This document shows positions 63,334 to 64,000 of a stretch of 64,000 nt of DNA, in pieces. Made by a program: the position numbers and the translations under genes. The notes beneath the pieces are model-generated. The model ran no database searches. It was not told the origin of the DNA and worked only from the letters and a program-made list of their open reading frames with translations. Positions within the stretch are counted from its first letter, which is position 1. Each line of letters opens with the position of its first letter. The stretch covers positions 1,302,001 through 1,366,000 of the forward strand of contig NZ_VLKF01000001.1 of assembly GCF_007994135.1 (NCBI RefSeq). Reading direction: 5' to 3'. This stretch comes from Modestobacter roseus. GTDB taxonomy: Bacteria; Actinomycetota; Actinomycetes; Mycobacteriales; Geodermatophilaceae.

Positions 63334-64000
63334 ATGACCGCCACCGCCCCCGCCGACCTGGTGATCCGCAACGCGCGCGTGTTCACCGCCGCGGCCGGCG
63401 ACGACCGGCTCTACGCGGGTCTCGCCGTGACCGGCGGCCGCATCACCGCCGTCGCCGCGGCCGACGCCGAGCTCGATGCGCACGTGGGCCCCGGGACGAC
63501 GGTGCACGACCTCGGCGGCGCCTCCGTCGTCCCCGGGCTGTTCGACGCGCACTGCCACTACAACCACGGCGGCATGATGGTGCTGCGCGAGCTGGTGTTC
63601 CCCTCCCACGCCAGCCTGGACGAGGTGCTGGCCGCCGTCGACACCTTCGCCCGGGACCTGCCCGAGGGGGCGTGGGTCTCCGGCGGCAGCTGGGGCAGCA
63701 CGCTGCTGCCCCAGCTCTCCAGCCTCGCGGCCCGGGCCCGGCTCGACGCCGTGTCGCACGGGCACCCGGTGCACCTCTACGACGACAGCCACCACAACGC
63801 CTGGGTCAACACCGAGGGCATGCGCGTCTCGGGCATGGTCGTCGACGGCAGCGGGGAGTACCCGGAGGGCACGCTGCAGGACCCGCGGACCGGCGAGCTG
63901 CTGGGGGTGCTGCTGGAGCGGGCCACCGACACCGTCCGCACCTACCTGGCGCAGGCCCAGGCACCCACGCCCGAGGAGCACCTGGAGTTCGCCCGCAAGG
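63334..64000 (+). CDS. Amidohydrolase, YtcJ/Amidohydrolase_3 family (cut by window end)
   Basis: The first 222 residues of a hydrolase. The opening strand is DLVIRNARVFTAAAGDD, the metal site DAHCHYNHGG, then DLPEGAWVSGGSWGSTLLPQLSS and YDDSHHNAWVNTEGM. It is a close relative of the enzyme at 10396-12057, down to the DDSHHN stretch. ATG 63334 has GAGAGGA seven bases upstream. It follows the family 5 binding protein by 52 bp and is probably co-transcribed. The rest of the protein is outside the window. Confidence 0.88.
   Translation, partial: MTATAPADLVIRNARVFTAAAGDDRLYAGLAVTGGRITAVAAADAELDAHVGPGTTVHDLGGASVVPGLFDAHCHYNHGGMMVLRELVFPSHASLDEVLAAVDTFARDLPEGAWVSGGSWGSTLLPQLSSLAARARLDAVSHGHPVHLYDDSHHNAWVNTEGMRVSGMVVDGSGEYPEGTLQDPRTGELLGVLLERATDTVRTYLAQAQAPTPEEHLEFARK

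Overview
The window is about 74% G+C with strongly G/C-ending codons. It carries a block matching the order pgsA-like / DUF881 / DUF1290 / DUF881 / gcvH / garA / merR-like ftsR / DUF151 / merR / gcvP known from mycobacteria (Rv1822-Rv1832). This is an actinomycete chromosome. Geodermatophilaceae (Blastococcus, Modestobacter, Geodermatophilus) or a close relative is my best guess, but the family is inference only. I saw no RNA genes, insertion sequences or CRISPR arrays.

Layout. (1) 27-15059: a class III aminotransferase, an APC permease and an SDR on the plus strand. They face a long leftward gene series: two YtcJ-like amidohydrolases, a ribose-type ABC importer (binding protein, double ATPase, permease), an aldehyde dehydrogenase and an NDMA-type alcohol dehydrogenase, with an AraC regulator at its head. 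(2) 15199-20324: two cytochrome P450s with their own ferredoxin and ferredoxin reductase, divergent from a LysR gene. (3) 20820-34307: an aromatic-amine and homoprotocatechuate locus with hpaI, hpaH, hpaD, hpaE and a FAH-RraA fusion (hpaG-like). It also holds a semialdehyde dehydrogenase, mntH, GntR, AraC and TetR regulators and a copper amine oxidase. Together they could take tyramine or dopamine-type amines to arylacetates and take homoprotocatechuate to pyruvate and succinate. A GTATACG-type site recurs in the regulatory gaps. (4) 34348-38985: a strange coupled set consisting of an acyl-CoA-dehydrogenase-like flavoprotein without the usual catalytic Glu, a PhnD-like binding protein without signal peptide, a TusA-like/diiron fusion and a damaged PaaE-like reductase. 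This is the best candidate for an undescribed system. (5) 39143-48391: the conserved actinobacterial core block ending in gcvP. (6) 48405-64000: coaA, a GNAT, then a BMP/Nup-type nucleoside ABC importer with an amidohydrolase. Divergent from it runs a LacI-led operon (GATase-like, TRZ/ATZ amidohydrolase, creatininase-like). The end holds a PEBP protein and a family 5 solute-binding protein beside a third YtcJ-like amidohydrolase cut by the window edge.

Three otherwise well-formed genes (the diiron fusion, the first DUF881 protein and the NupP-like permease) each need one extra base to read through, and each has a run of exactly five G/C at the break. This pattern looks more like sequencing or assembly error than decay, and it should be kept in mind wherever reading frames look odd. 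Short 15-18 bp tandem repeats sit in several gene junctions.
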